Below are positions 53,954 to 62,912 of a stretch of 64,000 nucleotides of DNA, one piece after another. Both the position numbers and the translations under genes were made by a program. The notes under the pieces are model-generated. The model was not told the origin of the DNA. It saw nothing but the letters and a program-made list of their open reading frames with translations, and did not search any database. Numbering within the stretch: the first letter of the stretch is position 1; every line of letters starts with the position of its first letter. This DNA comes from Alistipes excrementigallinarum (GTDB lineage Bacteria > Bacteroidota > Bacteroidia > Bacteroidales > Rikenellaceae): contig DXIP01000013.1 of the NCBI GenBank assembly GCA_019112825.1, positions 1-64,000 on the forward strand, in the 5' to 3' direction.

Positions 53954-54778
53954 TCAGCCCCGGCAGCGCTCGAAGACCTCGAAGAGACGCACCGTATCGA
54001 CCGCCTCACGGACGTCGTGCACGCGCAGGATGGAGGCTCCCTGGCGCAGGCACTCCCACCCCAGGGCGATGGTCCCCGGCAGCGCCTCGTCGGGCGTCGT
54101 GCCGAGCGTGCGGTATATCATCGACTTGCGCGACAGCCCCGCCAGCACGGGATAACCCTCGGCGCAGAGGCGGTGCAGCCCGGCCAGCAGTTCGAAGTTC
54201 TGCCCGGCGGTCTTCGCAAAGCCGAAGCCCGGGTCGAGCACAATCCGCTCGGCGCGGATGCCCGCCCGCTCCATCTCCCCGACCCGCCGGCGGAGGTAGT
54301 CGACCACCTCGGTGACGATGTCGCGCCGGTAGTCGGTCAGCGACTGCATGCTCTTGGGGTCGCCCTTCATGTGCATGGCGATGTAGGGCGCATCGTGGGC
54401 GGCGACGACGGCAAACATTCCGTGGTCGAGCTCACCGGCCGATATATCGTTGATTATCAGAGGTCCGAACTGCTCCAGCGCACGGGCGGCCACCTCGCTG
54501 CGGAAGGTGTCGACCGAGAGCGGAAGGTCGGGCGCCAGCCGCCGCGCGGCGGCAAGGCCCAGCTCCACGCGCCGCCACTCCTCCCCGACGTCGACCTCGT
54601 CGGCGCCCGGACGCGAGGAGTAGCCCCCCACGTCGAGCAGGTCGCACCCCTCGGCCACGGCCTCGCGGATGCGGGCCTCGACGGCCTCCGCGCAGCTCAT
54701 GCGGCTGCCCGCAAAGAAGGAGTCGGGGGTGACGTTCAGGATGGCCATCACCCGGGGGCGCGAAAGGTCAAGCGTCAT
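53954..54778 (-). CDS. folP: dihydropteroate synthase
   Basis: 274 residues; condenses p-aminobenzoate with the pterin pyrophosphate in folate synthesis, the sulfonamide target. Motifs in order: MAILNVTPDSFF, DVGGYSSRPGADEV, LSVDTFRSEVA, INDISAGELD, DPGFGFAKT, GLSRKSMIY and the late RVHDV. The ATG at 54778 overlaps coaE by 11 bases; the longer frame is rejected because it runs through coaE. The P-aminobenzoate loop shows no obvious resistance insertion. Confidence 0.96.
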   Translation of the reverse strand: MTLDLSRPRVMAILNVTPDSFFAGSRMSCAEAVEARIREAVAEGCDLLDVGGYSSRPGADEVDVGEEWRRVELGLAAARRLAPDLPLSVDTFRSEVAARALEQFGPLIINDISAGELDHGMFAVVAAHDAPYIAMHMKGDPKSMQSLTDYRRDIVTEVVDYLRRRVGEMERAGIRAERIVLDPGFGFAKTAGQNFELLAGLHRLCAEGYPVLAGLSRKSMIYRTLGTTPDEALPGTIALGWECLRQGASILRVHDVREAVDTVRLFEVFERCRG

Positions 54779-55361
54779 GGTGTCGTGCTTCGAGGCGGAA
54801 GAGGCGGTCGAGCTGCTCGACGGCAGGCGCCAGCTCCTCTTCGCGGATGTTGACAATCGTATGGTCGGCACGTGCGTGGAGCTCGTCGTCGCTCATCTGG
54901 GCGGCGATGCGGCGCCGCACCGACTCGGCATCGGTGCCGTCGCGGCGGCAGGTCCGCTGGATGCGCAGGGCCTCGGGGGCCAGCACGGCCACTGTGCGGT
55001 CGACCGACTTCTCGAGCCCCGCCTCGAAGAGGATGGCGCTCTCCAGAACGACGTAGTCCCCCTGCTGCGCCTCGGCCCACGCCTCGAAATCGCGCATCAC
55101 GGCGGGGTGGACAATCGCATCGAGCGCCTGCAGCGCCTCCCGGTCACGGAAGACGATGCCGGCCAGATAGCGGCGGTCGAGCACCCCGTCGCGGTAGGCC
55201 TGCGCGCCGAAACGCGCCTCGACGGCCCCGCGCAGCGGCCCGGCCATCAGCCTTTTGGCGGCGGCATCGCTGTCGTAGACCGCCACGCCCCGCGCCGCAA
55301 AGAGGCGGCAGACCGTACTCTTGCCGCTTCCGATTCCTCCCGTTATGCCGACCTTCATCAT
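54768..55361 (-). CDS. coaE: dephospho-CoA kinase
   Basis: 197 residues; last step of coenzyme A synthesis. P-loop GITGGIGSGKST at 5-16, the DSDAAAK segment, and VVLESAILFEAGLE. It overlaps the YbbR-like gene by 4 bases at its start (ATGATGA allows either of two adjacent Met) and folP by 11 bases at its end, indicating a coupled operon. Confidence 0.95.
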   Translation of the reverse strand: MMKVGITGGIGSGKSTVCRLFAARGVAVYDSDAAAKRLMAGPLRGAVEARFGAQAYRDGVLDRRYLAGIVFRDREALQALDAIVHPAVMRDFEAWAEAQQGDYVVLESAILFEAGLEKSVDRTVAVLAPEALRIQRTCRRDGTDAESVRRRIAAQMSDDELHARADHTIVNIREEELAPAVEQLDRLFRLEARHHDA

Positions 55362-55762
55362 CGCTTCTTGTCCTCTTCGGGCATGTTGATTTCGGGAATG
55401 CGGTCGATGGAGACAATCTTGATGTCGCTGAACTTCACCGACAGGGCGTTCTGCAGCGACTGGGGGTCGATGATGATTTTCCCCTCGTGGCCCTCCTCAT
55501 GCGAGGGCTCGTACTTGAGCTCCGAGAGGGGGATGCGCGACTTCTTGCGCATGTAGACCCGGTAGCCGAAGAGGTTCGTACCCACGCCCTCGACCGTGCA
55601 GGTCACATCGAAGGTCTGCCCGTCGACATCAATTCTGACGACCTGCGAGGTGGTATAGGTATAGCTCAGTTTGGCGATGTACCAGAGGATGAACGACGCG
55701 ACGAGCAGCGCCAGAAACACCGGCGAGACGTAGCGGCGAAGACGTTTCCACAAATTTTCCAT
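55358..55762 (-). CDS. YbbR-like single-pass membrane protein
   Basis: 134 residues with a basic N terminus and one membrane helix (VFLALLVASFILWYIAKLSY) followed by an extracytoplasmic domain (YTTSQVVRIDVDGQTFDVTC). The helix plus the position next to coaE resembles the N-terminal part of YbbR/CdaR-type proteins, which are longer (around 300 residues), so this would be a short version. No truncation sign is visible: the stop overlaps the coaE start by 4 bases. Function unknown. Confidence 0.72.
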   Translation of the reverse strand: MENLWKRLRRYVSPVFLALLVASFILWYIAKLSYTYTTSQVVRIDVDGQTFDVTCTVEGVGTNLFGYRVYMRKKSRIPLSELKYEPSHEEGHEGKIIIDPQSLQNALSVKFSDIKIVSIDRIPEINMPEEDKKR

Positions 55763-55791
55763 AGCGTTCCGCGAAAAAGGGATTCCCGTTG

Positions 55792-55799
55792 CAAAGATA
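55792..55799 (-). promoter_or_regulatory. -7 box for the YbbR-like/coaE/folP operon
   Basis: TATCTTTG on the minus strand, 30 bases before the ATG at 55762 and directly behind the secDF terminator. Confidence 0.65.
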
Positions 55800-55804
55800 A
55801 AAAT

Positions 55805-55839
55805 AAAAAGGACTGCCCCAAACGGGAACAGTCCTTTTT
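55805..55839 (-). terminator. terminator after secDF
   Basis: Stem AAAAAGGACTG / CAGTCCTTTTT (55805-55815 with 55829-55839), extended by CCC/GGG inside; on the minus strand it continues into a T-rich tract. Confidence 0.88.
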
Positions 55840-55867
55840 ATTGCAGCCGCGCGGAGCGGTCGGGAGG

Positions 55868-58800
55868 TTACTCCTTGTCAATCTTGGCACGCTTGCGCAT
55901 CAGGTCGTAGGCCATCGGCGTAGCGATGAAGATGGTGGCGACCGTACCGACTACCACGCCCACAATGAGGGCGAAGATGAAGCCGCGGATGGTCTCACCG
56001 CCGAAGAGGAAGATGGCAATCAGCGTGACGAGCGTCGTACCCGAGGTGTTGATGGTACGCGACAGCGTCGAGTTGATGGAGTTGTTGACATTCTCCTTCA
56101 GGTTGCGCTTCGGGTAGAGGCCCATGTACTCGCGGATTCGGTCGAAGACGACCACCGTGTCGTTGATGGCGTAACCGATGATGGTCAGGATGGCCGCGAT
56201 GAAGGCCTGGTTCACCTCAAGGTTGAAGGGCAGGATGCCGTAGAACATCGAGAAGAGGCCGACGATGAAGAGCGCATTGACGGCCAGAGCGACCGTGGCG
56301 CCCGTGGCCCACTGCCAGCGCTTGAAGCGGAAGGTGATGTAGAGACCGATGGCGATGAGCGAGAAGAGCACCGAATAGATGGCGTTCCACGTCATGTCCT
56401 GGGCAATCGAGGGGCCAATCTTGTCGGCCGTCAGGATACCGTTCAGGTCGGTCTGCGTGTTGCGGAACTGCTCGAAGGTGATGTCGTAGGAGTAGAGCGG
56501 CTTCATGGCCTCGTAGATAATCTTCTCTACCTCGGCCGTAGCCTCGTCCGACGTATCGTCGTAGCGGTACTGCGTCACGATGCGCATCTGGTTCTCGTTG
56601 CCGTACTGCTTCACCTCGAAGCTGATGGAGGCGGCGTCGGCATCGGCCTGGCGGGCGAAGACCTCACCGAGGTTCTTGCGCACCTCCTCGGCCGAGACGG
56701 CCTTGTCGAAGCGGACCACATAGGCGCGGCCGCCGGTGAACTCGGCGCCGAGGTTCAGACCGCGGACGAAGAACGAGATGCACGAGAGGAGCATCAGCAC
56801 GATGGTAACCGCGTAACTGATTTTACGCACGCGGAGGAAGTCGAAGTGGGTATTGTTGAGGAAGTTCTCCGACCACTTGTGCGAGAAGGAAATCGAGCCC
56901 CACTTGGCAACCACCCACTCGATGAGCATGCGCGTGATGAAGATGGCGCAGAATACCGAGGTGATGATACCGATGATAAGCGTCGTGGCGAAGCCCTGCA
57001 CGGGACCGTTACCGAAGATGAAGAGGACGATACCGGTGATGATGGTGGTCAGCTGACCGTCGATGATGGCCGAGTAGGCCTTCGAGAATCCCTCCTTGAT
57101 GGCCAGCGAGAGCCCCTTGCCGCCGCGCAGCTCCTCCTTGATGCGCTCGTAGATGATGACGTTGGCGTCGACGGCCATACCCATCGTCAGCACGATACCG
57201 GCGATACCGGGCAGCGTCAGCACGGCGCCGAACGAGACGAGCACGCCCATCAGCAGGAAGACGTTGCAGAGCAGTGCGATGTCGGCCATCCAGCCGGCCG
57301 TCTTGTAGAAGAGGCCCATGTAGAGCAGCACGAGGATGAAGGCGACGACGAACGAGAGCATACCCGCGTTAATCGAGGCCTGACCCAGCGACGGACCTAC
57401 GACCGTATCCTGGATGATTTTGGCCGGAGCGGGCACCTTGCCCGACTTGAGGACGTTGGCAAGGTCCTTGGCCTCCTGAATCGAGAAGCCGCCCGTGATG
57501 GAGGAGGTACCCTTGTCGATTTTGGTGCGGACAACGGGTGCCGAATAGACATATCCGTCGAGGACGATGGCGATGCACTTGCCGATGTTCTCACCCGTCA
57601 GGCGGGCCCACTCGCGGGCGCCCTCGCCGTTCATGGTCATCGAAACCTCGGCCTCGGCGCCGCGCTGAGCATACTGCTCGACGGCATCCACAACGACGCT
57701 GCCGTCGAGCGGAGCCTTGCCGTCGGCCGTAGCCACCTTGATGGCGTAGAGGTCATAGCGGCCATCCTTCTGCGGGTCGCCTTTGACGCCCCACTTGAAC
57801 ATGATGTCGGCCGGGAGCAGCTCGCGTACGGCGGGCATGGCCAGATACTGGTTGACGGTCGCCATGTCGGCCTTGTAGGCCGAACCCACGACGGCACCGC
57901 CCGCATAGGTCGGGTCGAGCACCGCGAAGAGCGGGTGCTCCTCGGCCGTGAAGCGGCTGCGGGCAACGGCGGCGTCGCTCTGGGCCGTCGAGTCGGCGGC
58001 GGCCACCTGGGCCAGCAGGCCCTCGTTTGCGGCGGTGGTATCGGCGGCGGCCGGCTCGGTAGTCTCGGTTGCCTCGGTTGCCTCGGCAGCCCCGGTGCTC
58101 TGGGCGGCAGCGGTCAGCTCCTTGCGCAGCAGCTGGTCGGCGGCGTTCAGCGCGGGGAATACCTCGTTGGCGTCGTACGTGGTCCAGAACTCGAGCGAGG
58201 CGGTACCCTGCAGCAGGTTACGCACGCGCTGCGGCTCCTTCACGCCCGGCAGCTCGACCAGAATGCGGTGCGAGTTGGGCAGACGCATGATGTTGGGCTG
58301 CGTCACGCCGAAGTGGTCGATACGGCTGCGCAGTACGTTGAACGAGGCGGCGATGGCGGCGTCGGTCTCCGACTTGAGCATCTTCTCCACGTCGGCATCG
58401 GAGCTTTCGAGCGTGATGTCCTTGCAGTCGGGGCTCACGAAGATGGCGGCCAGCGGCGCACCGTTCGAGAGGCGCTGGTAGGCCTTGACGAAGTCACCGA
58501 TGTAGTCCTTCGACGAACCGTCGTGGAGCGCCTTGTTCGCCTCGGCGATGGCCTCCTTGAAGGCGGGGTCGTTCTGGCTGTCGCCGGCCAGAGCCTTGAC
58601 CACATCCTCGACCTGCACCTCCAGCATGACGTTCATACCGCCCTTGAGGTCGAGACCCAGGTTGAGCTCCTTCTCCTTGCACTCCTTGTAGGTGAAGGAC
58701 TTGAATCCCATGTTGAAGACGGGCTGGTTCTGCACCGAATCCAGATAGTGCTGCTCGGCCTCGGCCTGGTGGTCGAGGTCGAACGAGGCGGCATACTCGG

Positions 58801-58906
58801 CCGCCTTCTTCTCTACGCTACGTGTCTTGAACGTAAACGAGAGCTGGTAAACGCACGCGAGCGCCAGAAGGACCGCGATGAGTTTAATAAAGCCTTTACT
58901 TTGCAT
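55868..58906 (-). CDS. secDF: fused protein translocase subunit SecDF
   Basis: 1012 residues; the proton-driven accessory of the Sec translocon, with SecD and SecF joined as usual in Bacteroidetes. The SecD half has LNLGLDLKGGMNVMLEV, a large periplasmic domain with a Gln/Ala/Thr-rich insertion (about 275-310) and VGPSLGQASINAGM before its helices; the turn GMAVDANVIIYERIKEEL is the proton-path region. The SecF half begins near residue 660 with GLNLGAEFTGGRAYVVRF, then DTVVVFDRIREYMG in its membrane part. About twelve membrane helices in all. Own promoter and terminator. Confidence 0.97.
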   Translation of the reverse strand: MQSKGFIKLIAVLLALACVYQLSFTFKTRSVEKKAAEYAASFDLDHQAEAEQHYLDSVQNQPVFNMGFKSFTYKECKEKELNLGLDLKGGMNVMLEVQVEDVVKALAGDSQNDPAFKEAIAEANKALHDGSSKDYIGDFVKAYQRLSNGAPLAAIFVSPDCKDITLESSDADVEKMLKSETDAAIAASFNVLRSRIDHFGVTQPNIMRLPNSHRILVELPGVKEPQRVRNLLQGTASLEFWTTYDANEVFPALNAADQLLRKELTAAAQSTGAAEATEATETTEPAAADTTAANEGLLAQVAAADSTAQSDAAVARSRFTAEEHPLFAVLDPTYAGGAVVGSAYKADMATVNQYLAMPAVRELLPADIMFKWGVKGDPQKDGRYDLYAIKVATADGKAPLDGSVVVDAVEQYAQRGAEAEVSMTMNGEGAREWARLTGENIGKCIAIVLDGYVYSAPVVRTKIDKGTSSITGGFSIQEAKDLANVLKSGKVPAPAKIIQDTVVGPSLGQASINAGMLSFVVAFILVLLYMGLFYKTAGWMADIALLCNVFLLMGVLVSFGAVLTLPGIAGIVLTMGMAVDANVIIYERIKEELRGGKGLSLAIKEGFSKAYSAIIDGQLTTIITGIVLFIFGNGPVQGFATTLIIGIITSVFCAIFITRMLIEWVVAKWGSISFSHKWSENFLNNTHFDFLRVRKISYAVTIVLMLLSCISFFVRGLNLGAEFTGGRAYVVRFDKAVSAEEVRKNLGEVFARQADADAASISFEVKQYGNENQMRIVTQYRYDDTSDEATAEVEKIIYEAMKPLYSYDITFEQFRNTQTDLNGILTADKIGPSIAQDMTWNAIYSVLFSLIAIGLYITFRFKRWQWATGATVALAVNALFIVGLFSMFYGILPFNLEVNQAFIAAILTIIGYAINDTVVVFDRIREYMGLYPKRNLKENVNNSINSTLSRTINTSGTTLVTLIAIFLFGGETIRGFIFALIVGVVVGTVATIFIATPMAYDLMRKRAKIDKE

Positions 58907-58966
58907 TTGGTTGAAAAAAATTTGTTGTTATTTGTTGTAATTATTGTCATTACACACAATAGCACG

Positions 58967-58974
58967 CAAAGATA
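58967..58974 (-). promoter_or_regulatory. -7 box for secDF
   Basis: TATCTTTG on the minus strand; leader of about 55 nt, rich in AAC/AAT and free of G-rich SD sequence. Confidence 0.65.
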
Positions 58975-59014
58975 GAAAAAAAGAAATAAAAAAAGGGGAT
59001 TTCCCCCTCAAGAA

Positions 59015-59045
59015 TTGCACTCTGTCGCGAAAAACCGTAATTTTG
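59015..59045 (+). promoter_or_regulatory. promoter of the EamA transporter gene, nearly leaderless
   Basis: TTG (59015-59017), 20 bases, TAATTTTG (59038-59045). The first ATG is at 59053, only 7 bases past the box, so the mRNA would start at or next to it. A second ATG at 59065 is possible. Confidence 0.6.
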
Positions 59046-59052
59046 GCCCCGC

Positions 59053-60006
59053 ATGAAACCCCGAATGAAGCTCACGACCCGATACCGCTACCACCTCGCG
59101 GCGCTCTTCTGCGTCACGGTGTGGGGGGCCACCTTCGTGTCGACCAAGGTGCTGATAGCCAACTCGCTCACCCCGGCCGAAATCTTTCTCATGCGCTTTG
59201 CCGCGGCCTACATCCTGCTGCTGGCCCTGTCGCACGCGAAGCTCCGGGCCGACAGCCTGCGCGACGAGGCGATGCTCGCCGCGGCCGGCGTCACGGGGGG
59301 CTCGCTCTACTTCCTGACCGAGAACATGGCGCTGGAGTTCTCGCCGGCATCGAACGTCTCGCTGATAGTCTGCACGGCGCCGCTGTGGACCGCCCTGCTG
59401 CTCCGCTCGCTCTACCGCAGCGAGCGGATGTCGCGCCGGCAGGCCGTCGGGTCGCTCATCGCCTTTGCCGGGATGACGCTGGTGGTGCTCAACGGGCGCT
59501 TCATCCTCCACCTAGAGCCGAAGGGCGACCTGCTGGCGCTGGGCGCCTCGCTCTCGTGGGTCTGCTACTCGCTGCTGCTCAAGCGCATCGGCGGGCGCTA
59601 CCCGGCGCTCTTCATCACCCGCAAGGTCTTCTTCTACGGTGTGGTGACCATCCTGCCGGTCTTCCTGCTGCGGCCGTTTGCCGTCACGTGGGAGATTCTG
59701 GCACGGCCGGCCGTCTGGGGCAACCTGCTCTTTCTGGGCATCGTCGCCTCGATGCTCTGCTACCTGCTCTGGAACGCCTCGGCCCGACACATCGGGATGG
59801 TCAAGATGACCAACTACATCTACCTCAATCCGCTGGTGACGATGCTCACGGCGGCGCTCTTCATCGGGGAGCGCATCACCGGCGCGGCGCTTGCCGGCGC
59901 GGCGCTGATACTCTGCGGGATGTGGCTTGCCGAGCGGCGCGCCGCACGGACCCGCGGACTCCGTCCCCAGGGGGCGGCCCGAAGCGGCGGCCAGGAAGGC
60001 CGGTAA
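59053..60006 (+). CDS. EamA/DMT-family transporter
   Basis: 317 residues with about ten membrane helices in two EamA repeats, starting YRYHLAALFCVTVWGATFVS; inner-membrane export of a metabolite or drug, substrate unknown. The second repeat is visible at LLALGASLSWVCYSLLLKRI, with the closing motif YLNPLVTMLTAALFIGERIT. The last 25 residues (Ala, Arg, Gly) are encoded by the beginning of the downstream repeat array and may be an extension caused by loss of the original stop. Confidence 0.92.
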   Translation: MKPRMKLTTRYRYHLAALFCVTVWGATFVSTKVLIANSLTPAEIFLMRFAAAYILLLALSHAKLRADSLRDEAMLAAAGVTGGSLYFLTENMALEFSPASNVSLIVCTAPLWTALLLRSLYRSERMSRRQAVGSLIAFAGMTLVVLNGRFILHLEPKGDLLALGASLSWVCYSLLLKRIGGRYPALFITRKVFFYGVVTILPVFLLRPFAVTWEILARPAVWGNLLFLGIVASMLCYLLWNASARHIGMVKMTNYIYLNPLVTMLTAALFIGERITGAALAGAALILCGMWLAERRAARTRGLRPQGAARSGGQEGR

Positions 60007-60400
60007 CGGCCCCGGCGGCAGCGAGAGGCCCGAGGCGGCAAGAGGTCCGAGGCGGCGGCAAAGGGCGCAGGGAACGGCCCGGAGGCGGCGAGGGGCGGCC
60101 CGAGGCGGCGGCCAAAAAGGCCGGTAACGGTCCCGGAGGCGGCCGAAGCGCCTCGTCCCACTTATTCCAGCCGAGCCGGAACGCCTCGCCCGCACATCCC
60201 GCTGCCCAACTCCATTCCTGCAAGCGCACCGCCCCCCCATTTCCTCCCCGGCCGAGGCTTCCCGCCCGCACGCCCTTCCGCCCCCTTCCATCCCGTCCAA
60301 CCCGGCCGAAGCACTCCACCCGCACGCCCGTCCACCCCACCCCATTCCGCCCAGCACACCGCCCCACTCCATTCCTGCCAGCGCGCCTCGCTCCCACCCC
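59975..60400. repeat. GC-rich repeat array after the EamA gene
   Basis: GGCCGGTAACGG(C/T)CCCGG occurs at 59998 and 60119 with similar flanks (CGGCGGCCA), and GAGGCGGC recurs between. From 60170 a C-rich part repeats ACTCCATTCCTGC (60210, 60366) and CCGCACGCCC (60269, 60321). The stop codon of the EamA gene lies inside the first unit. No gene up to 60494. Confidence 0.75.
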
Positions 60401-60494
60401 CGAAGCCCCTCAGAAGGGCCCCGGAAGGCCCCTCCGAGGTCCCCGCCGGGGAAATTCTTTCGCGGCCGGAGGCGGAAATCCGGGAAAATCTTTA

Positions 60495-60502
60495 TAAATT
60501 TG
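60495..60502 (+). promoter_or_regulatory. -7 box for the fucosidase gene
   Basis: TAAATTTG, 28 bases before the ATG at 60530; it overlaps and excludes the longer frame starting at 60500. Confidence 0.65.
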
Positions 60503-60529
60503 TCTTGTCACGACTCAACGAACAAGACA

Positions 60530-61840
60530 ATGAAGCATCTCTGCACCTTGTGCTGCGCCGCGCTGCTCGCGCTCTCGGCCGCAGCCCAGCCCGGCTACCG
60601 TCCGACTCCGGAAAACCTTGCCTCGCGGCAGCAGTTCGCCGACGCCCGTTTCGGCATCTTCCTCCACTGGGGGCTCTACGCCATGCTGGCGCAGGGCGAG
60701 TGGGCGATGACCAACCTCGACCTGAACTACCGCGAATACGAAAAGCTCGCCGGAGGCTTCTATCCGGCCAAATTCGACGCCCAAGCCTGGGTGACGGCCA
60801 TCCGCGAAGGCGGGGCGCGCTACATCTGCTTCACGACGCGCCACCACGACGGATTCTCGATGTTCCACACCGCGCAGTCGCCCTACAACATCGTCGACGC
60901 GACGCCCTTTGCCCGCGACGTGCTGAAGGAGCTCTGCGACGAGTGCCACCGTCAGGGCATCCGCATCCACTTCTACTACTCGCTCATCGACTGGTGGCGC
61001 GAGGATGCCCCGCGCGGCCGCACGGGGCTCGGCACGGGACGCCCCGAAGGGACGGAGGACGCCGACAGCTACTTCGCCTTCATGAAAGCGCAGCTCACCG
61101 AGCTGCTGACCAACTACGGCGAGGTGGGGGCCATCTGGTTCGACGGCGTCTGGGACCAGGACCGCAACCCCGACTTCGACTGGCGGCTCGACGAGCTCTA
61201 CGCGTTGATTCACCGCCTGCAGCCCGCCTGCCTGATTATCAACAACCACCATCTGGACCCCTTCGAGGGTGAGGACGCCCAGGTCTTCGAACGCGACCTG
61301 CCGGGCGAGAATACGGCGGGCTACTCCGAGCAGGGAATCAGCCAGCTGCCCCTCGAGACCTGCCAGACGATGAACGGCATGTGGGGCTACAAGATTACGG
61401 ACCAGAACTACAAATCCTCCGACGAGCTGATTCGCTACCTGGCGGGTGCGGCCGGACGCGGCGCCAACCTGCTGCTCAACATCGGCCCGCAGCCCGACGG
61501 CGAGCTGCCCGCGGCGGCGCTCGAGCGGCTCGAGGAGATGGGCTCGTGGCTCCGCACCAACGGGCAGACCATCTACGGCACGCAGGCCGGACCGGTCGAG
61601 CCCCGCAGCTGGGGCGTCACCACGCGCAAGGGGGAGAAGGTCTATGTCCACATCCTCGACTGGCCCGACACGGAGCTCTTCCTGCCGCTGCCGGCCTCGC
61701 AGCTGCGCGTGACGGGCGCCGTGCGCTTCGCCGACGGAACGAAGGTGCGCTACCACCAGGACAACACAGGCATCACGCTCCGCCTCCCCGAGCGGCCCGA
61801 GACGCCCGACTGCATCATCGAACTCACCACCGCCCGATAG
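60530..61840 (+). CDS. GH29 alpha-L-fucosidase
   Basis: A 436-residue exported enzyme that removes alpha-linked fucose from host glycans such as mucin. Signal peptide MKHLCTLCCAALLALSAAAQ. Motifs: FGIFLHWGLYAM, YICFTTRHHDGFSMF, YYSLIDWW, and the putative nucleophile Asp in AIWFDGVWDQ (about residue 205), then GANLLLNIGPQPDGELP. The size fits a catalytic domain plus a short C-terminal beta domain. Start chosen at 60530 because the promoter precedes it and the signal peptide begins there. Confidence 0.93.
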   Translation: MKHLCTLCCAALLALSAAAQPGYRPTPENLASRQQFADARFGIFLHWGLYAMLAQGEWAMTNLDLNYREYEKLAGGFYPAKFDAQAWVTAIREGGARYICFTTRHHDGFSMFHTAQSPYNIVDATPFARDVLKELCDECHRQGIRIHFYYSLIDWWREDAPRGRTGLGTGRPEGTEDADSYFAFMKAQLTELLTNYGEVGAIWFDGVWDQDRNPDFDWRLDELYALIHRLQPACLIINNHHLDPFEGEDAQVFERDLPGENTAGYSEQGISQLPLETCQTMNGMWGYKITDQNYKSSDELIRYLAGAAGRGANLLLNIGPQPDGELPAAALERLEEMGSWLRTNGQTIYGTQAGPVEPRSWGVTTRKGEKVYVHILDWPDTELFLPLPASQLRVTGAVRFADGTKVRYHQDNTGITLRLPERPETPDCIIELTTAR

Positions 61841-61850
61841 GCGGCCCCTT

Positions 61851-61892
61851 GCTCCGGGGGCGGCGGCTTTCGTCGGCCCCGGAGCTTTTCTT
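61851..61892 (+). terminator. terminator after the fucosidase gene
   Basis: GCTCCGGGG (61851-61859) pairs with CCCCGGAGC (61877-61885), followed by TTTTCTTT. Confidence 0.8.
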
Positions 61893-61959
61893 TCACGCCG
61901 CCGAAGAGGCGCCCACCGCACGGGCGGGGCGCTTCCCGGCCGCAAAAACCCATCGACCC

Positions 61960-62559
61960 ATGAACAAGTTAACCCTGCTTCTGCTGGTGCCGTGGCTCGC
62001 CGTTGCAACCGCGGCGGCATCGCCCCAGCCTCCCGCCGATTCGACGGTCCTGGCCGACGAACGGCGTGAAACGGCGCTCATGCGCGAACTCCGTCGCGAG
62101 AGCGAATGCCTCCCCGAAGAGGGCGACCTCGTGTGGCGGGCCCGCTTCGAGGGGACCGACAGCGTCCGCACAGCCGGGGAGCTCTACCGCAAAATCCACA
62201 CTATCCTGCACGACACGTGGCGTTCGCCCGGCAGCGAGGAGCTCCTCACCGAGGAGGAGAACCGGCTCCACGCCCGCATGCTGTTCACCCACACGGCCTC
62301 GAACCAGCGCTTCGGCTACAGATTCGAATGCCGCGTGCGGATGCTGCGCGAAGAGGCGGCCGCCGAGGTCGAGCTCCGCTGCACGGAGGTGCAGTTCAAC
62401 AACGAGGTGAAGCGCCCGGCCGAGTGCTTCCCCTTCCGGGACGACGCCGGCACGCCCTTTGCCGTCAAGAAGCGGGAATTCGCCCAGCTGCTGCAACTGG
62501 AGAGCGCCCTGCGCACGCTGCGCCAGGGGCTTCGCTTCGAGCTGGCCGGAGGGTTGTAG
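61960..62559 (+). CDS. exported protein of unknown function
   Basis: 199 residues with a signal peptide (MNKLTLLLLVPWLAVATAAA). The mature part has many Glu and Arg; ELYRKIHTILHDTWRSPGSE followed by an alternating beta-type segment (RFGYRFECRVRMLREE) loosely recalls DUF4468-like exported proteins, but I am not confident. It starts 119 bases after the fucosidase gene, behind a terminator, and has no consensus promoter box. A strong terminator follows. Confidence 0.78.
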   Translation: MNKLTLLLLVPWLAVATAAASPQPPADSTVLADERRETALMRELRRESECLPEEGDLVWRARFEGTDSVRTAGELYRKIHTILHDTWRSPGSEELLTEEENRLHARMLFTHTASNQRFGYRFECRVRMLREEAAAEVELRCTEVQFNNEVKRPAECFPFRDDAGTPFAVKKREFAQLLQLESALRTLRQGLRFELAGGL

Positions 62560-62583
62560 CGGCTCTTCCGCCGCCGGACAAAG

Positions 62584-62629
62584 AAAAAGAGGCCGTTCCC
62601 TCCCTTGCGGAAGGAACGGCCTCTTTTTT
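62584..62629 (+). terminator. terminator after the exported protein gene
   Basis: A 16-bp stem (62584-62599 with 62613-62628; core AGAGGCCGTTCC) with a T tract. Confidence 0.88.
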
Positions 62630-62651
62630 CGCTTTTCCTTTTGCGTTCTAC

Positions 62652-62846
62652 GCTCCGCGCCCGGACTTTTCGAACCGCGTCAGCCCCATTGCTCCGCGCC
62701 CGGACCTTTCGGGCCGCGTCGGCCCCATTGCTCCGCGCCCGGACTTTTCGGGCCGCGTCGGTCCCTTCGCTCTGCGTCCGGTCCTTTCGGGCCGCGCCGG
62801 CCCCATCGCCCCGCACCCGGACCTTTCGGGCTGCGTCAGCCACGCC
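62652..62846. repeat. 39-bp tandem repeat, five copies
   Basis: Units start GCTCCGCGCCCGGAC at 62652, 62691, 62730, 62769 and 62808 with exact 39-bp spacing and a few substitutions each. It fills the spacer between the converging exported-protein and SMR genes (62560-62912). Confidence 0.92.
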
Positions 62847-62912
62847 GGCCCGCATCGGCCCCGCCGGGCCGTGCCTCCGGCAGAGGCCTCCCCCCCGCGG
62901 CGCTGCGGCGCC

